This document shows, piece by piece, positions 35,936-43,788 of a stretch of 64,000 nucleotides of DNA (positions are counted from its first letter, which is position 1; each line of letters begins with the position of its first letter). The stretch is from the NCBI GenBank assembly GCA_016219015.1, contig JACRCL010000014.1:1-64000 (forward strand), in the 5' to 3' direction. The translations under genes were made by a program, and so were the position numbers. The notes beneath the pieces were generated by a model that was not told where the DNA came from, did no database searches, and worked only from the letters and a program-made list of their open reading frames with translations. The DNA is from Deltaproteobacteria bacterium (lineage in GTDB: Bacteria; Desulfobacterota; GWC2-55-46).

Positions 35936-36831
35936 GCATGGCAGGGCCTTTCAAGATGACCACGTCAGGCGCGTTGTCCATGAAAATCGGGGCCGTATCC
36001 GACCTCATAAGGCTCCCCAAACAGCAGGGGACGCTCCTTGTCCTCTGGCCGACGCTCTGGTCGCTCTTCATCGCCTCAAACGGGCGGCCTTCGGCAAAGC
36101 TACTTGCGATATTCGTCCTCGGCACGTTCCTCATGAGGAGCGCGGGGTGCGCGGTCAACGACATAGCCGACAGGGACTTCGACAAGTTCGTCGAGAGGAC
36201 GAAGGCACGGCCCCTGGCGAGCGGGCGGCTCAAGGTTAAAGAGGCGGTCTTTGTCTTCTTGACTCTCTCTATCCTCGCCTTTACGCTCGTCCTGTTCTTG
36301 AACCCGCTTACGATCGCGCTGTCGGTCGTGGGGATAATGCTCGCGAGCGTCTATCCTTTCGTAAAGAGGTTCAGCCACTTCCCCCAGACCGTGCTCGGCA
36401 TGGCCTTCGGCTGGGGCGCGGTAATGGCGTGGTCGGCTGTAAAGGGCGACGTAGGGCTTGTCCCCGCGCTCATATTCTTATCGAACGTCTGCTGGTCGAT
36501 GGCGTACGATACCATCTACGCCCTGATGGACAAGGACGACGACATAAAGATAGGCGTCAAATCGACCGCGCTATTCTTCGGGGACAGGGTATATCTCGCC
36601 CTCGCGCTCATGTACGCCGGGTTTGCCGCGCTTATGATTTTGGCCGGGTACTTTGAAGGCCTCGGCCCCGTATATTATATAGGCGTACTCATTGGGTTCA
36701 TCGCATTTTTAAAAGTCGTATCGTCCGTGAAGAAAAGCCCGACGAGGGAGGCCGCCTACAGGGGCTTTACGGCCAACGCCGTCCTCGGCGGAGTGATACT
36801 CGTCTTCATAATCCTCGATATGAACCTCTAA
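35932..36831 (+). CDS. ubiA: 4-hydroxybenzoate polyprenyltransferase
   Basis: An integral membrane prenyltransferase of 299 aa with about nine TM helices. The two Asp-rich Mg/diphosphate motifs are NDIADRDFD (about 78-86) and DKDDDIKIG (about 198-206), and the second is preceded by YDTIYALM. It attaches the isoprenoid tail to 4-hydroxybenzoate. The start overlaps the ubiC stop (ATGA), so the two are translationally coupled; ATG 35938 is an alternative start. Confidence 0.93.
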   Translation: MSMAGPFKMTTSGALSMKIGAVSDLIRLPKQQGTLLVLWPTLWSLFIASNGRPSAKLLAIFVLGTFLMRSAGCAVNDIADRDFDKFVERTKARPLASGRLKVKEAVFVFLTLSILAFTLVLFLNPLTIALSVVGIMLASVYPFVKRFSHFPQTVLGMAFGWGAVMAWSAVKGDVGLVPALIFLSNVCWSMAYDTIYALMDKDDDIKIGVKSTALFFGDRVYLALALMYAGFAALMILAGYFEGLGPVYYIGVLIGFIAFLKVVSSVKKSPTREAAYRGFTANAVLGGVILVFIILDMNL

Positions 36832-36840
36832 GGAAGAAAG

Positions 36841-38292
36841 ATGGCGTATAACGATCTCAGGGAATTTCTCGACGCGCTCGAAGGCAAGGGCCTCCTTAAA
36901 AGGGTCAGGGCAGAGGTGGACCCTCACCTTGAAGTGGCCGAGATACAGGACAGACTCGTAAGGAATAGCGGCCCGGCGGTCATCTTCGAGAAGGTGAAGG
37001 GGCACCGTATGCCGATAGTCGGCAACCTCTTCGGCACGCGCGAAAGGGTGGCCCTCGGCCTGGGCGTGGAAGAAGGCGAGCTTCAAAAGATAGGCGAGTT
37101 CATAGCCCTGCTGCAGAGGCCGGAGCCCCCGGAGGGCCTCTGGGACGCGGTAAAAAAGATTCCTTTCTTCGGCAAGGTCTTAACGCTCGGCCCCAAGACA
37201 GTAAGGAGCGGCCCCTGCCAGGAGGTCGTCGATATCGACAACGCCGACCTCTCTTCCATACCCATAATAAAATGCTGGCCAAAGGACGCGGCCCCGCTCA
37301 TCACCTGGCCGCTGGTCATAACGCAGGGCCCGGACGGCGGCCAATACAACGTCGGCGTCTACAGGATGCAGTACCTCGACGGCAAGCGCGCCATAATGAG
37401 GTGGCTTAAGCACAGGGGCGGGGCAAAGCACCTGAGCGAGTGGGCCGCCGCCGGAAAGACTATGCCCGTTGCCGTCGCCATAGGCTGCGAGCCTGCTACC
37501 ATCATAGCGGGCGTAACGCCCGTGCCCGAGGACGTTGGCGAGTTCCACTTCGCCGGTATCCTCCGCAAAAAGGCGATAGAGCTCGTCGAGTGCAAGACAA
37601 TACCGCTTAAGGTCCCCGCCACGGCCGAGATAGTATTGGAGGGCGAGATAAGGCACGATGAACTTGAGCTTGAAGGGCCTTTCGGCGACCACACAGGCTA
37701 CTATAACGCCGCCGAGCCTTTTCCAGTATTCCACCTGAAGGCCATAACCCACAGGAAAGACCCTCTCTACCTTACGACCATCACGGGCAGGCCTCCGAAG
37801 GAGGACGCGGTAATCGGCACTGTCCTCAATAATATCTACCTGCCGTCCTTGAAGCTGCAGTTCCCGGAGGTCGTGGACTTCAGCCTGCCGATGGAGGCCG
37901 TATCTTACAGGATAGCGGTCGTGTCGATTAAAAAGGAGTACCCCGGCCACGCGAGAAGGCTCATGATGGGCATCTGGGGGGTATTGAAGCAGTTCATGTA
38001 CGTCAAATACATAATAGTCGTTGACGACGATATAGACGTACACAATTGGGCGGATGTTATCTGGGCCGTATCGACGCGCGTGGACCCTAAGAGGGATACT
38101 CTTATAATAGAGGACACGCCCATAGACTATCTCGATTTTTCCTCTCCCAAGGACAACCTCGGCTCAAAGATGGGCATAGACGCGACCAACAAGTACCCGC
38201 CGGAGGTCACGCGCAAGTGGGGCGAGAAGATGGAGATGGAAAAGGCGATAGTAGAGCTGGTTGATAAGAAGTGGAAGGAGTACGGGATTTAA
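36841..38292 (+). CDS. ubiD: UbiD-family decarboxylase
   Basis: A prenylated-FMN-dependent decarboxylase of 483 aa. It acts on 3-polyprenyl-4-hydroxybenzoate in the quinone pathway. Family motifs include NVGVYRMQ, KHRGGAKHL, EDVGEFHFAG, EGPFGDHTGYY and the catalytic E(x)nR network. The UbiX flavin prenyltransferase it needs is not in the window. AAGGAAGAAAG precedes the ATG, 9 bp after ubiA. Confidence 0.94.
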   Translation: MAYNDLREFLDALEGKGLLKRVRAEVDPHLEVAEIQDRLVRNSGPAVIFEKVKGHRMPIVGNLFGTRERVALGLGVEEGELQKIGEFIALLQRPEPPEGLWDAVKKIPFFGKVLTLGPKTVRSGPCQEVVDIDNADLSSIPIIKCWPKDAAPLITWPLVITQGPDGGQYNVGVYRMQYLDGKRAIMRWLKHRGGAKHLSEWAAAGKTMPVAVAIGCEPATIIAGVTPVPEDVGEFHFAGILRKKAIELVECKTIPLKVPATAEIVLEGEIRHDELELEGPFGDHTGYYNAAEPFPVFHLKAITHRKDPLYLTTITGRPPKEDAVIGTVLNNIYLPSLKLQFPEVVDFSLPMEAVSYRIAVVSIKKEYPGHARRLMMGIWGVLKQFMYVKYIIVVDDDIDVHNWADVIWAVSTRVDPKRDTLIIEDTPIDYLDFSSPKDNLGSKMGIDATNKYPPEVTRKWGEKMEMEKAIVELVDKKWKEYGI

Positions 38293-38295
38293 GTA

Positions 38296-38982
38296 ATGAC
38301 TACAGAATCCGAAAAATTCGAGAAATACGCACAGGAGTGGTGGAACCCCGCGGGCAAGTTGTTTTCGCTCCACAGGATAAACCCGCTCCGTTTCGATTAC
38401 TTCTCAGGCAAGTGCGGAGAGCTTTCGGGCAAGCGCGTCCTTGATATAGGCTGCGGCGGGGGCCTTCTGGCAGAGAGGTTCGCCGCCTCCGGCGCTGCCG
38501 TTACCGGCATAGACTTATCCCCCGTAGCAGTAGACGCGGCCAAAAGGCACGCCAATGAAACAGGCCTTTCCATAGACTACAGGCTCGCCTCCCCTGCCAA
38601 GCTCGTCAATGAAGGCCCCGCGCCATTTGATATCATCGTATGCGCTGAGGTCCTTGAGCATGTGGACGACCTGAACGGCTTTTTAAGGGATTCGCTTTCG
38701 ATGCTAAAAGAGGGCGGGCTCTTCTTCTTCGGGACGATAAACAAGACCTTCAAGGCGCGCGTGCTCGCGCTCTTCGTAGCAGAGGACGTGCTCGGCATGG
38801 TCCCGAGGGGCACGCACGACTACAACAGGTTCATAAGGCCTTCGGTATTGAAAGAGATACTTGAGAGGAACGGGGTCTTCATAGAGGAGCTTAAGGGCAT
38901 GACCTACGACCCCTTGAGGCTTGAGTTCAGGATATCGAACGACACGTCGGTGAATTATCTCGGGTACGCAAGGAAGAGGTAA
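38296..38982 (+). CDS. ubiG: Ubiquinone biosynthesis O-methyltransferase
   Basis: A SAM-dependent O-methyltransferase of 228 aa. The N-terminal EWWNPAGKLFSLHRINPLRFDY is a UbiG signature, and the SAM motif I is VLDIGCGGGLLAE. LEHVDD and a GTINKTFKA segment follow. It begins 3 bp after ubiD, the last gene of ubiCADG. UbiG is specific to ubiquinone rather than menaquinone. An AT-rich imperfect hairpin (38981-39011) lies between it and convergent pyrF. Confidence 0.93.
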   Translation: MTTESEKFEKYAQEWWNPAGKLFSLHRINPLRFDYFSGKCGELSGKRVLDIGCGGGLLAERFAASGAAVTGIDLSPVAVDAAKRHANETGLSIDYRLASPAKLVNEGPAPFDIIVCAEVLEHVDDLNGFLRDSLSMLKEGGLFFFGTINKTFKARVLALFVAEDVLGMVPRGTHDYNRFIRPSVLKEILERNGVFIEELKGMTYDPLRLEFRISNDTSVNYLGYARKR

Positions 38983-39007
38983 AAAGCATTTCTATAAAAA
39001 ATGTTCT

Positions 39008-39730
39008 TTAAAGTTGCCTCCCCTCCAATGCCTTGCCGATCTCTTCAGCTATTATCGCAGCCGCCTTTACCGGGTCCGGCGCGTTCCTGATGGGACGGCC
39101 GACCACTATATAGTCCGCGCCGTTCGTTATCGCCTCGTAGGGGGTCACAGCCCTTTTCTGGTCGCCCCTGTCGTCGCCAGAAGACCTTATCCCCGGCGTT
39201 ATCACCAGGAACCCCTCACCGAACTCGTCCTTTACGGCCTTTGCCTCAAGCCCTGAGCAGACCACCCCGGCGCAGCCGGCCATTTTGGCAAGCCGCGCCC
39301 TGTGGAGCACAAGGTCAACGGGGTTACGGTATCTCGCGTCTATCCCTATCTCAACGAGGTCCTCTCCCGAAAGGCTCGTCAATACCGTCACCCCCAATAC
39401 CTTAGTCTTTCCAGTATTCCCCTCGACAACTGCCTTCAATAGCCCTTTGCCTTCGTCGCAGTGTACGGTGACGAACTCGGCCCCGAGGGCCGATGCGGAG
39501 CGCATCGCACCCTTGACGGTTGCCGGGATGTCGTGGAACTTCATATCGAGGAAAATGCCTTTGCCGGAACGTTCCTTCACTGCCTTGACAACGTCAGGGC
39601 CGCAGGCGGTAAAGAGCTCGAGCCCGACCTTGAAGACGCCGACGCTGTCTTTTAAGAGGTCGAGGTACTTTATCGCCTCCGGCAGGTTCGGCACGTCGAG
39701 GGCGAAGATTATCCTGTCTTTAGGTGTCAT
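39008..39730 (-). CDS. pyrF: Orotidine 5-phosphate decarboxylase
   Basis: The last step of UMP synthesis. Length 240 aa. The catalytic Asp-Lys-Asp triad region is LDMKFHDIPATV (about 60-71), the N-terminus IIFALDVPN is typical, and TPGIRSSGDDRGDQKR holds the phosphate loop. It is downstream of pyrE on the same strand but separated by a terminator. Confidence 0.95.
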   Translation of the reverse strand: MTPKDRIIFALDVPNLPEAIKYLDLLKDSVGVFKVGLELFTACGPDVVKAVKERSGKGIFLDMKFHDIPATVKGAMRSASALGAEFVTVHCDEGKGLLKAVVEGNTGKTKVLGVTVLTSLSGEDLVEIGIDARYRNPVDLVLHRARLAKMAGCAGVVCSGLEAKAVKDEFGEGFLVITPGIRSSGDDRGDQKRAVTPYEAITNGADYIVVGRPIRNAPDPVKAAAIIAEEIGKALEGRQL

Positions 39731-39756
39731 TAGGTTTTTTCTCAGGGGTATTCTAC

Positions 39757-39794
39757 AAAAAAATCCCCTCCCTTGCTTTTCAGGCAGGGAGGGG
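39757..39794 (-). terminator. Intrinsic terminator after pyrE
   Basis: On the minus strand cccctccct pairs with agggagggg, with loop extension gcctgaaaagca, followed by atttttttg. It separates pyrE from pyrF. Confidence 0.8.
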
Positions 39795-39810
39795 CATTTC
39801 CGCCAACAGT

Positions 39811-40479
39811 TTAAAAGAAGGGTTTTTCCTGTTTTGCCTTTTCCCTCTCGGCCTTCTTCTTCTCCTCTTCCATCTTCTTTGCCTGGCCCGTGTATAAGTC
39901 CATCAGGTCGGACTTGGTGAAGAGCGCCTCGAACTTGCAGCCCGTCTCCTTCTTTATGTTCTCGGCCGCGCCTTCTTCCCTGTCAACGAGCGCGATGACC
40001 CTCTTTACCTCGAACCCGGCCTCGCGCGCCCTCTGGATGGCGAGTATCGTCGAGCCGCCTGTTGTGACGACGTCATCGACGATGGCGACACACGCCCCCG
40101 GCTGGAGGTTCCCCTCGACCCACTGCATGGTGCCGTGCTTCTTCGGCTCCTTCCTTATGACGAACGCGTCGAGCGATTTGCCGTTCATCGTGCTTACAAG
40201 CGCGGTGGCGTACGCTATCGGGTCTGCCCCGAGCGTCAGGCCTCCTACCCCGTCTATGGGCGCGTGCTTGAGCTCCTGGAAGAAGGCGAAGCCGACGAGC
40301 TCCATGCCCTCGGCGCTCAGCACCGTCTTTTTAGCGTCGATATAGACATCGCTCTTTTTGCCGCTTGTAAGGGTAAACCCGCTCTCGGCGTCGTAGCGGA
40401 AAGACCTTATGTAGAGCACCTCCAAGAGGCTCGTCTTGTAGGCTTGGTCCATTGTCTGGTAGTCCATGTCCATGGTCAT
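39811..40479 (-). CDS. pyrE: Orotate phosphoribosyltransferase
   Basis: Converts orotate and PRPP to OMP. Length 222 aa. The PRPP loop is VAIVDDVVTTGGST (about 130-143), and FTLTSGKKSDVYID is the N-terminal signature. The C-terminus adds about 20 charged Lys/Glu residues (KKMEEEKKKAEREKAKQEK), longer than usual. GGGAG precedes the ATG. Confidence 0.94.
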   Translation of the reverse strand: MTMDMDYQTMDQAYKTSLLEVLYIRSFRYDAESGFTLTSGKKSDVYIDAKKTVLSAEGMELVGFAFFQELKHAPIDGVGGLTLGADPIAYATALVSTMNGKSLDAFVIRKEPKKHGTMQWVEGNLQPGACVAIVDDVVTTGGSTILAIQRAREAGFEVKRVIALVDREEGAAENIKKETGCKFEALFTKSDLMDLYTGQAKKMEEEKKKAEREKAKQEKPFF

Positions 40480-40524
40480 GCTCCCTTTTTAATGTCTTTT
40501 TCGGAAATATCGGTTGATAAGGAT

Positions 40525-40554
40525 AATATATCCTGTAGAGGGGATTTTTATCAA
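40525..40554 (-). promoter_or_regulatory. Sigma-70 promoter of pyrE
   Basis: On the minus strand TTGATA, 18-bp spacer, TATATT, each one mismatch from consensus. The start point would be near 40518. Confidence 0.55.
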
Positions 40555-40577
40555 GTGGAAATAAAAGGCGGGGTCTA

Positions 40578-40734
40578 ACAGGATACGGTATGGCCGAAGT
40601 GAATGGCAGAACTCCGTTCTTTCTGGCAAGGTAGTTTTTCTTGATATTGCTCGCCTTAACTTCGGTTACGGCGAGCACCCGGAGGCAATCCGTCCATGGA
40701 TTGCCTGGCAGGTTGTTGTTTAACACCCTGCTAA
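40578..40734 (-). repeat. Palindromic repeat family B, copy 1
   Basis: About 157 bp. Read on the minus strand it begins TTAGCAGGGTGTT, shares GGCAATCCATGGA, CGAGCAAT and CATTCACTTCGGCCA with the copy behind dnaA, and ends TCCTGTTAG. It contains a strong hairpin, tgctcgcc-ttaac / gttac-ggcgagca with a TTCG tetraloop (40648-40677). Its first TAG is the stop codon of orf66. Confidence 0.75.
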
Positions 40735-40931
40735 GACCTCTTGCGGGGCCTGAAAAGCAGGATATTCTTTTCCTTGTCCTTCTGGAGGGCGCGCAGCATC
40801 ACCTCGAGCCTCTTCTCGAAGTTCGCCTTCTGCCCCATGCCTGGCCTCACCTTCGAGGCCGGGGCAGAGAGCCAGTCGAGTATATAGTCTTCCGTGTTGA
40901 AAAAGTCCCTGACCGGTGATTTGCTCTGCAT
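40731..40931 (-). CDS. 66-aa protein coupled to lysine 2,3-aminomutase
   Basis: A small unrecognised protein, longer in the track because that frame runs back into kamA. ATG 40931 follows ggacggaag and begins eight bases after the kamA stop, so translation is coupled. It has a mixed-charge helical N-terminus (SPVRDFFNTEDYILDWLSAP) and a very basic end (LLFRPRKRS), with no signal peptide, TM helix or metal motif. The stop codon lies inside repeat family B, so the C-terminus may have been set by that element. It might assist KamA, but there is no direct evidence. Confidence 0.6.
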   Translation of the reverse strand: MQSKSPVRDFFNTEDYILDWLSAPASKVRPGMGQKANFEKRLEVMLRALQKDKEKNILLFRPRKRS

Positions 40932-40939
40932 CTTCCGTC

Positions 40940-42109
40940 CTATTCCGGCTCCGTGTAAGTGAATATCCTGTTCTCGTAATTCCTCAAGGTCACCTTGCCC
41001 TTTGCCTGGGAGAGCATATAGGTGGGGGTTATGGGGATCTTGCCTCCCCCGCCCGGCGCGTCGACGACGAAGGTCGGCACCGCGTAGCCCGTGGTATGGC
41101 CCCTCAGCTCCTCCATGATGTTTATGCCGACGGAGACCGGGGTCCTGAAATGGCCGGTCCCCATCGCCATGTCGCACTGGTAGATGTAGTAGGGCCTTAC
41201 CCGCACCTTCAGGAGCTCGTGCATCAGCTTTTTCATGGTGGCGGGCCTGTCGTTCACGCCTTTAAGGAGCACGGTCTGACTCCCAAGGGGTATGCCGGCG
41301 TCGGCAAGCAAGCCGCAGGCCTTCGTGACCTCCGGCGTGATCTCCCTTGGATGCGAAAAATGGATGCTCAGGTAAAGCGGGTGGTACTTTTTGAGCATCC
41401 CCACAAGCTCCTCGTTCACCCTCATCGGGAGGGTGACGGGAACCCTTGTGCCTATCCTTATTATCTCGAGGTGCGGTATCGTGCGGAGCGTCTTTATGTA
41501 ATGCTCGAGGACCTCCGTCCTCATCATGAGAGGGTCGCCGCCGGAGATCAGGACGTCGCGTATCGATTTTTTCGACTTGATGTACTTGTAGGCGTCCTCG
41601 AAGCGGTCCGAGGGCATGGGCGGGTGCTCCGTGCCCACCATCCTCTTCCTCGTGCAGTACCTGCAGTACATGGCGCAGGAGTCTGTGACTATCAGCAGGG
41701 CCCTGTCCGGGTACCTGTGGACAAGCCCCGGCACCGGCGAATGGCTGTCCTCGCCGCACGGGTCCACCATCTCGCACGAGGAGACGCTGAACTCCTCAAG
41801 CCTCGGGACTGCCTGCTTTCTTATGGGGCATTTGGGGTCTTGCCTGTCGATAAGGGAAAAGAAATAAGGGGTGATAGCCATCGCGAGCCGCCCTGTCGCC
41901 CGCTTGATGCCTTCTTCTTCCCTGCGGGTCAGGGGCATGAGCTCGCGTATTACTTCGAGGGATGTGATCCTGTTCTTGAGCTGCCACTTCCAGTCGTACC
42001 AGCTGTCGGGCCGTGTGGACGGGTACTCTATGTATTCCGCTAATTCGGATAATCCGGGTCGCAGCGCTAAACTACTACTGGGCGGTTCAGAAATCGACAG
42101 CCCTTCCAT
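40940..42109 (-). CDS. kamA: L-lysine 2,3-aminomutase (radical SAM)
   Basis: Interconverts L-alpha-lysine and L-beta-lysine using SAM, a 4Fe-4S cluster and PLP. Length 389 aa. The cluster motif is CAMYCRYC. DVLISGGDPLMM is a family motif. The two substrate-binding Asp residues of true KAM are present (YQCD and FVVDAPGGGGK), and the end YTEPE matches clostridial KamA. This argues for lysine rather than glutamate as substrate. Beta-lysine can be an osmolyte precursor (with AblB, not seen here) or a lysine-fermentation intermediate. It lies in a merR-kamA-orf66 operon; GGAGGG precedes the ATG. Confidence 0.93.
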   Translation of the reverse strand: MEGLSISEPPSSSLALRPGLSELAEYIEYPSTRPDSWYDWKWQLKNRITSLEVIRELMPLTRREEEGIKRATGRLAMAITPYFFSLIDRQDPKCPIRKQAVPRLEEFSVSSCEMVDPCGEDSHSPVPGLVHRYPDRALLIVTDSCAMYCRYCTRKRMVGTEHPPMPSDRFEDAYKYIKSKKSIRDVLISGGDPLMMRTEVLEHYIKTLRTIPHLEIIRIGTRVPVTLPMRVNEELVGMLKKYHPLYLSIHFSHPREITPEVTKACGLLADAGIPLGSQTVLLKGVNDRPATMKKLMHELLKVRVRPYYIYQCDMAMGTGHFRTPVSVGINIMEELRGHTTGYAVPTFVVDAPGGGGKIPITPTYMLSQAKGKVTLRNYENRIFTYTEPE

Positions 42110-42120
42110 TCAGTTCCCTC

Positions 42121-42393
42121 CTACCCTGCGGGTTTTTCGTTTTTTGTGAAGCTCAACTGCGGGCTTGCCAGCTCTTCCATGGCCTTTTCATAGGCTATCT
42201 TGTACTTGAAACCCTTCTTCAGGTACTTCCAGATGTATTCGACCTTTTTGACATCCTCTTCAGAGTACTCGCGGAATTCCTTTTCCCCTATGACCGTCTT
42301 CTGGGGTTTTATAAAGCCCTTCTGTTCAAGGTAGTACAGCTTCTGCCTCGGGATATCTATCTTTGCCAATAGCTCTGGAGTCCTTATACCCAC
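42121..42393 (-). CDS. MerR-family regulator of the kamA operon
   Basis: A 90-aa protein with only the MerR DNA-binding half. The winged helix (about 7-75) includes DIPRQKLYYLEQKGFI and FREYSEEDVKKVEYI. There is no effector domain and no cysteines. The start is GTG, with AGGAG about ten bases upstream; no in-frame ATG is available. It is 11 bp upstream of kamA. A near-perfect 27-bp palindrome 61 bp upstream may be its operator. Confidence 0.85.
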   Translation of the reverse strand: MGIRTPELLAKIDIPRQKLYYLEQKGFIKPQKTVIGEKEFREYSEEDVKKVEYIWKYLKKGFKYKIAYEKAMEELASPQLSFTKNEKPAG

Positions 42394-42453
42394 CCCTGGT
42401 TTTGCTCCTATAATCTCTAAAAATATTTAAATAGTTTAAAGTCATTCCTAAGG

Positions 42454-42480
42454 TTAAATTTGTTTTTATAACAAGTTTAA
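42454..42480. promoter_or_regulatory. 27-bp AT-rich palindrome, putative operator
   Basis: TTAAATTTGTT and AACAAGTTTAA match as inverted repeats at 10 of 11 positions around tttat. It lies between the merR start and the candidate RNA promoter and could control both directions. Confidence 0.5.
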
Positions 42481-42506
42481 ATTTATATTAGCCCTTAAAT
42501 CAATTT

Positions 42507-42535
42507 TTGTCAAGAAAATTCTTATATTTTAGCAT
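42507..42535 (+). promoter_or_regulatory. Candidate promoter of the unidentified RNA
   Basis: TTGTCA (5 of 6), 17-bp spacer, TAGCAT (4 of 6). The predicted start is near 42542. Confidence 0.4.
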
Positions 42536-42541
42536 GGTGCC

Positions 42542-42677
42542 CGAAAGCAAGGCGTAGGGGTTGTAGTGACCGTAAGGGGGCGGGCAACGGGGCGGACATG
42601 GAAGGCTCGGCAAGACCGCCCGGAGGACGGAATACGCAGGGGAGAGCAAAACCAAAGGCTATGCCCGCCTGATTTTT
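42542..42677 (+). ncRNA. Candidate structured RNA, family unknown
   Basis: About 136 GC- and purine-rich bases lie in an otherwise AT-rich gap, with no ORF. GGCGGGCA (42579-42586) pairs perfectly with TGCCCGCC (42662-42669) just before a gatttttatt tail. GGGCGG (42590-42595) pairs with CCGCCC (42616-42621). GCGTA (42552-42556) pairs with TACGC (42633-42637), which would cross the first helix as a pseudoknot or an alternative fold. I compared it from memory with 6S, SRP, RNase P, tmRNA and common riboswitches and found no match. Confidence 0.35.
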
Positions 42678-42900
42678 ATTCCATTTATTCATAAAAAAAA
42701 CCGAGAAAGAGATATTTATCAGTGATTTTCATTTTGAAATGCTTTAGATTTAACCGGTTGACGCGATGAAACGGTCCCGGAGGCTTCAGCTCCATAAGGG
42801 CCGCGCCCTTTTAATGGCCGCCTTGAAGTTTCAGGTTTGATTTGTTACACTTTTAGATATCAGACATTTCAACGAGTAAAAATCAGGGAGTTAAAAATAA

Positions 42901-43578
42901 ATGCCCAAGATAAATACAGTCTGGCGCCAGGATTTTTTCGATAGAGTCGAGCCGATAAGGCTCATCGAGCCCCTTGCCTATGTACTCGGGGCGCAGGAGG
43001 AGGGCGAGGCCTTCGTCTTCAATTATACCGACGCGGTGCTCGTGGCAGGCCACTCCTGCCCCGCCGTCTCAGGCGCGTATAAAGTGACGCAGAAGGCGCT
43101 GAAGGCCCTCTACGGAAAAGAGCTGCCAGTGAGGGGAGGGATCAAGGTCATAATAAAGGGCGGGCCCTCTGACCTCGCGTACGGGCCGCAGTCCCATGTG
43201 ATCTCCCTTATAACGGGCGCGAGCGGGGCAACGGGCTTTAAAGGGCTCGGCGGCAATTACGGGAGGAACAACAAGCTCTTCTTCGACTCGAAGGACGTCC
43301 AGTTCAATATGTTCATATTCCAGAGGGAGGATACGGGCAAGGCAGTAAGCGTGACCTATAACCCGCAGGCGCTGCCCGGGGATATGAGGATGAACGAGCT
43401 TATACCGCTGGTGCTCCGCGGCACCGCGACAAAAGAGCAGAAGGAGCTTTTCATCTCGCTCTGGCAGGGCAACGTAAAGAGGATCCTTCTCGAGGACGAG
43501 AAATATCCGGGGCTGTTTCAGGTCGCTGAGCTGAAGGACTTCGAGTTCCCCAGGCGCCTCAAGGAATCGGCTGAATAA
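42901..43578 (+). CDS. FmdE-domain protein
   Basis: A 225-aa protein with the FmdE fold (formylmethanofuran dehydrogenase subunit E-like). The signature GHSCPAV is at about 50-56 within VLVAGHSCPAVSGAYKVTQ. The zinc finger found at the end of longer FmdE proteins is absent. FmdE-like proteins occur widely outside methanogens and have no agreed reaction, so none is assigned. GGGAG lies ten bases before the ATG. A structured leader and the candidate RNA precede it. Confidence 0.75.
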   Translation: MPKINTVWRQDFFDRVEPIRLIEPLAYVLGAQEEGEAFVFNYTDAVLVAGHSCPAVSGAYKVTQKALKALYGKELPVRGGIKVIIKGGPSDLAYGPQSHVISLITGASGATGFKGLGGNYGRNNKLFFDSKDVQFNMFIFQREDTGKAVSVTYNPQALPGDMRMNELIPLVLRGTATKEQKELFISLWQGNVKRILLEDEKYPGLFQVAELKDFEFPRRLKESAE

Positions 43579-43599
43579 CCCGCAAGTCATCCGTCCGTT

Positions 43600-43625
43600 A
43601 CCCCTCCCATAAAAAGGGGAGGGGT
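43600..43625 (+). terminator. Stem-loop after the FmdE-domain gene
   Basis: acccctccc pairs with gggaggggt across ataaaaagg. Little T-run follows, so it may be a weak terminator. Confidence 0.45.
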
Positions 43626-43688
43626 CCTCCCGCCAAAAAACAGGTGAAATTTTTCCGGTGATGGGTTAAGCTATTTCCCCTGAAACGC

Positions 43689-43717
43689 TTGCCAAAATAT
43701 AAATTGAAAAGCATAAT
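43689..43717 (+). promoter_or_regulatory. Sigma-70 promoter of fbp
   Basis: TTGCCA, 17-bp spacer, CATAAT, each one mismatch from consensus. It gives a leader of about 65 bases. Confidence 0.65.
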
Positions 43718-43788
43718 TATATGACTCAAGTATAGAGCTCCTATCCCCGGCTATCCTGAGCCAATCACATTCTCAAGGAGGCGCCATA

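Larger units (their letters stand above)
42394..42900. other. 507-bp gap: operator palindrome, candidate RNA and hairpin-rich leader
   Basis: It contains the palindrome at 42454-42480 and the candidate RNA at 42542-42677, both listed separately. A further structured stretch upstream of the FmdE-domain gene has tgaaac (about 42765) able to pair with gtttca (about 42828), enclosing ggag-gcttcag-ctcc and ggccgcgcccttttaatggcc. No ORF is credible. Confidence 0.5.

Noticed and set aside
40916-42043. 375-aa plus-strand ORF opposite kamA
   Set aside because: Antisense shadow; the kamA frame has all catalytic residues.
42542-42677. Assignment of this block to a known riboswitch, SRP RNA or RNase P
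   Set aside because: The hallmark motifs of those classes are absent; it is left as unidentified.
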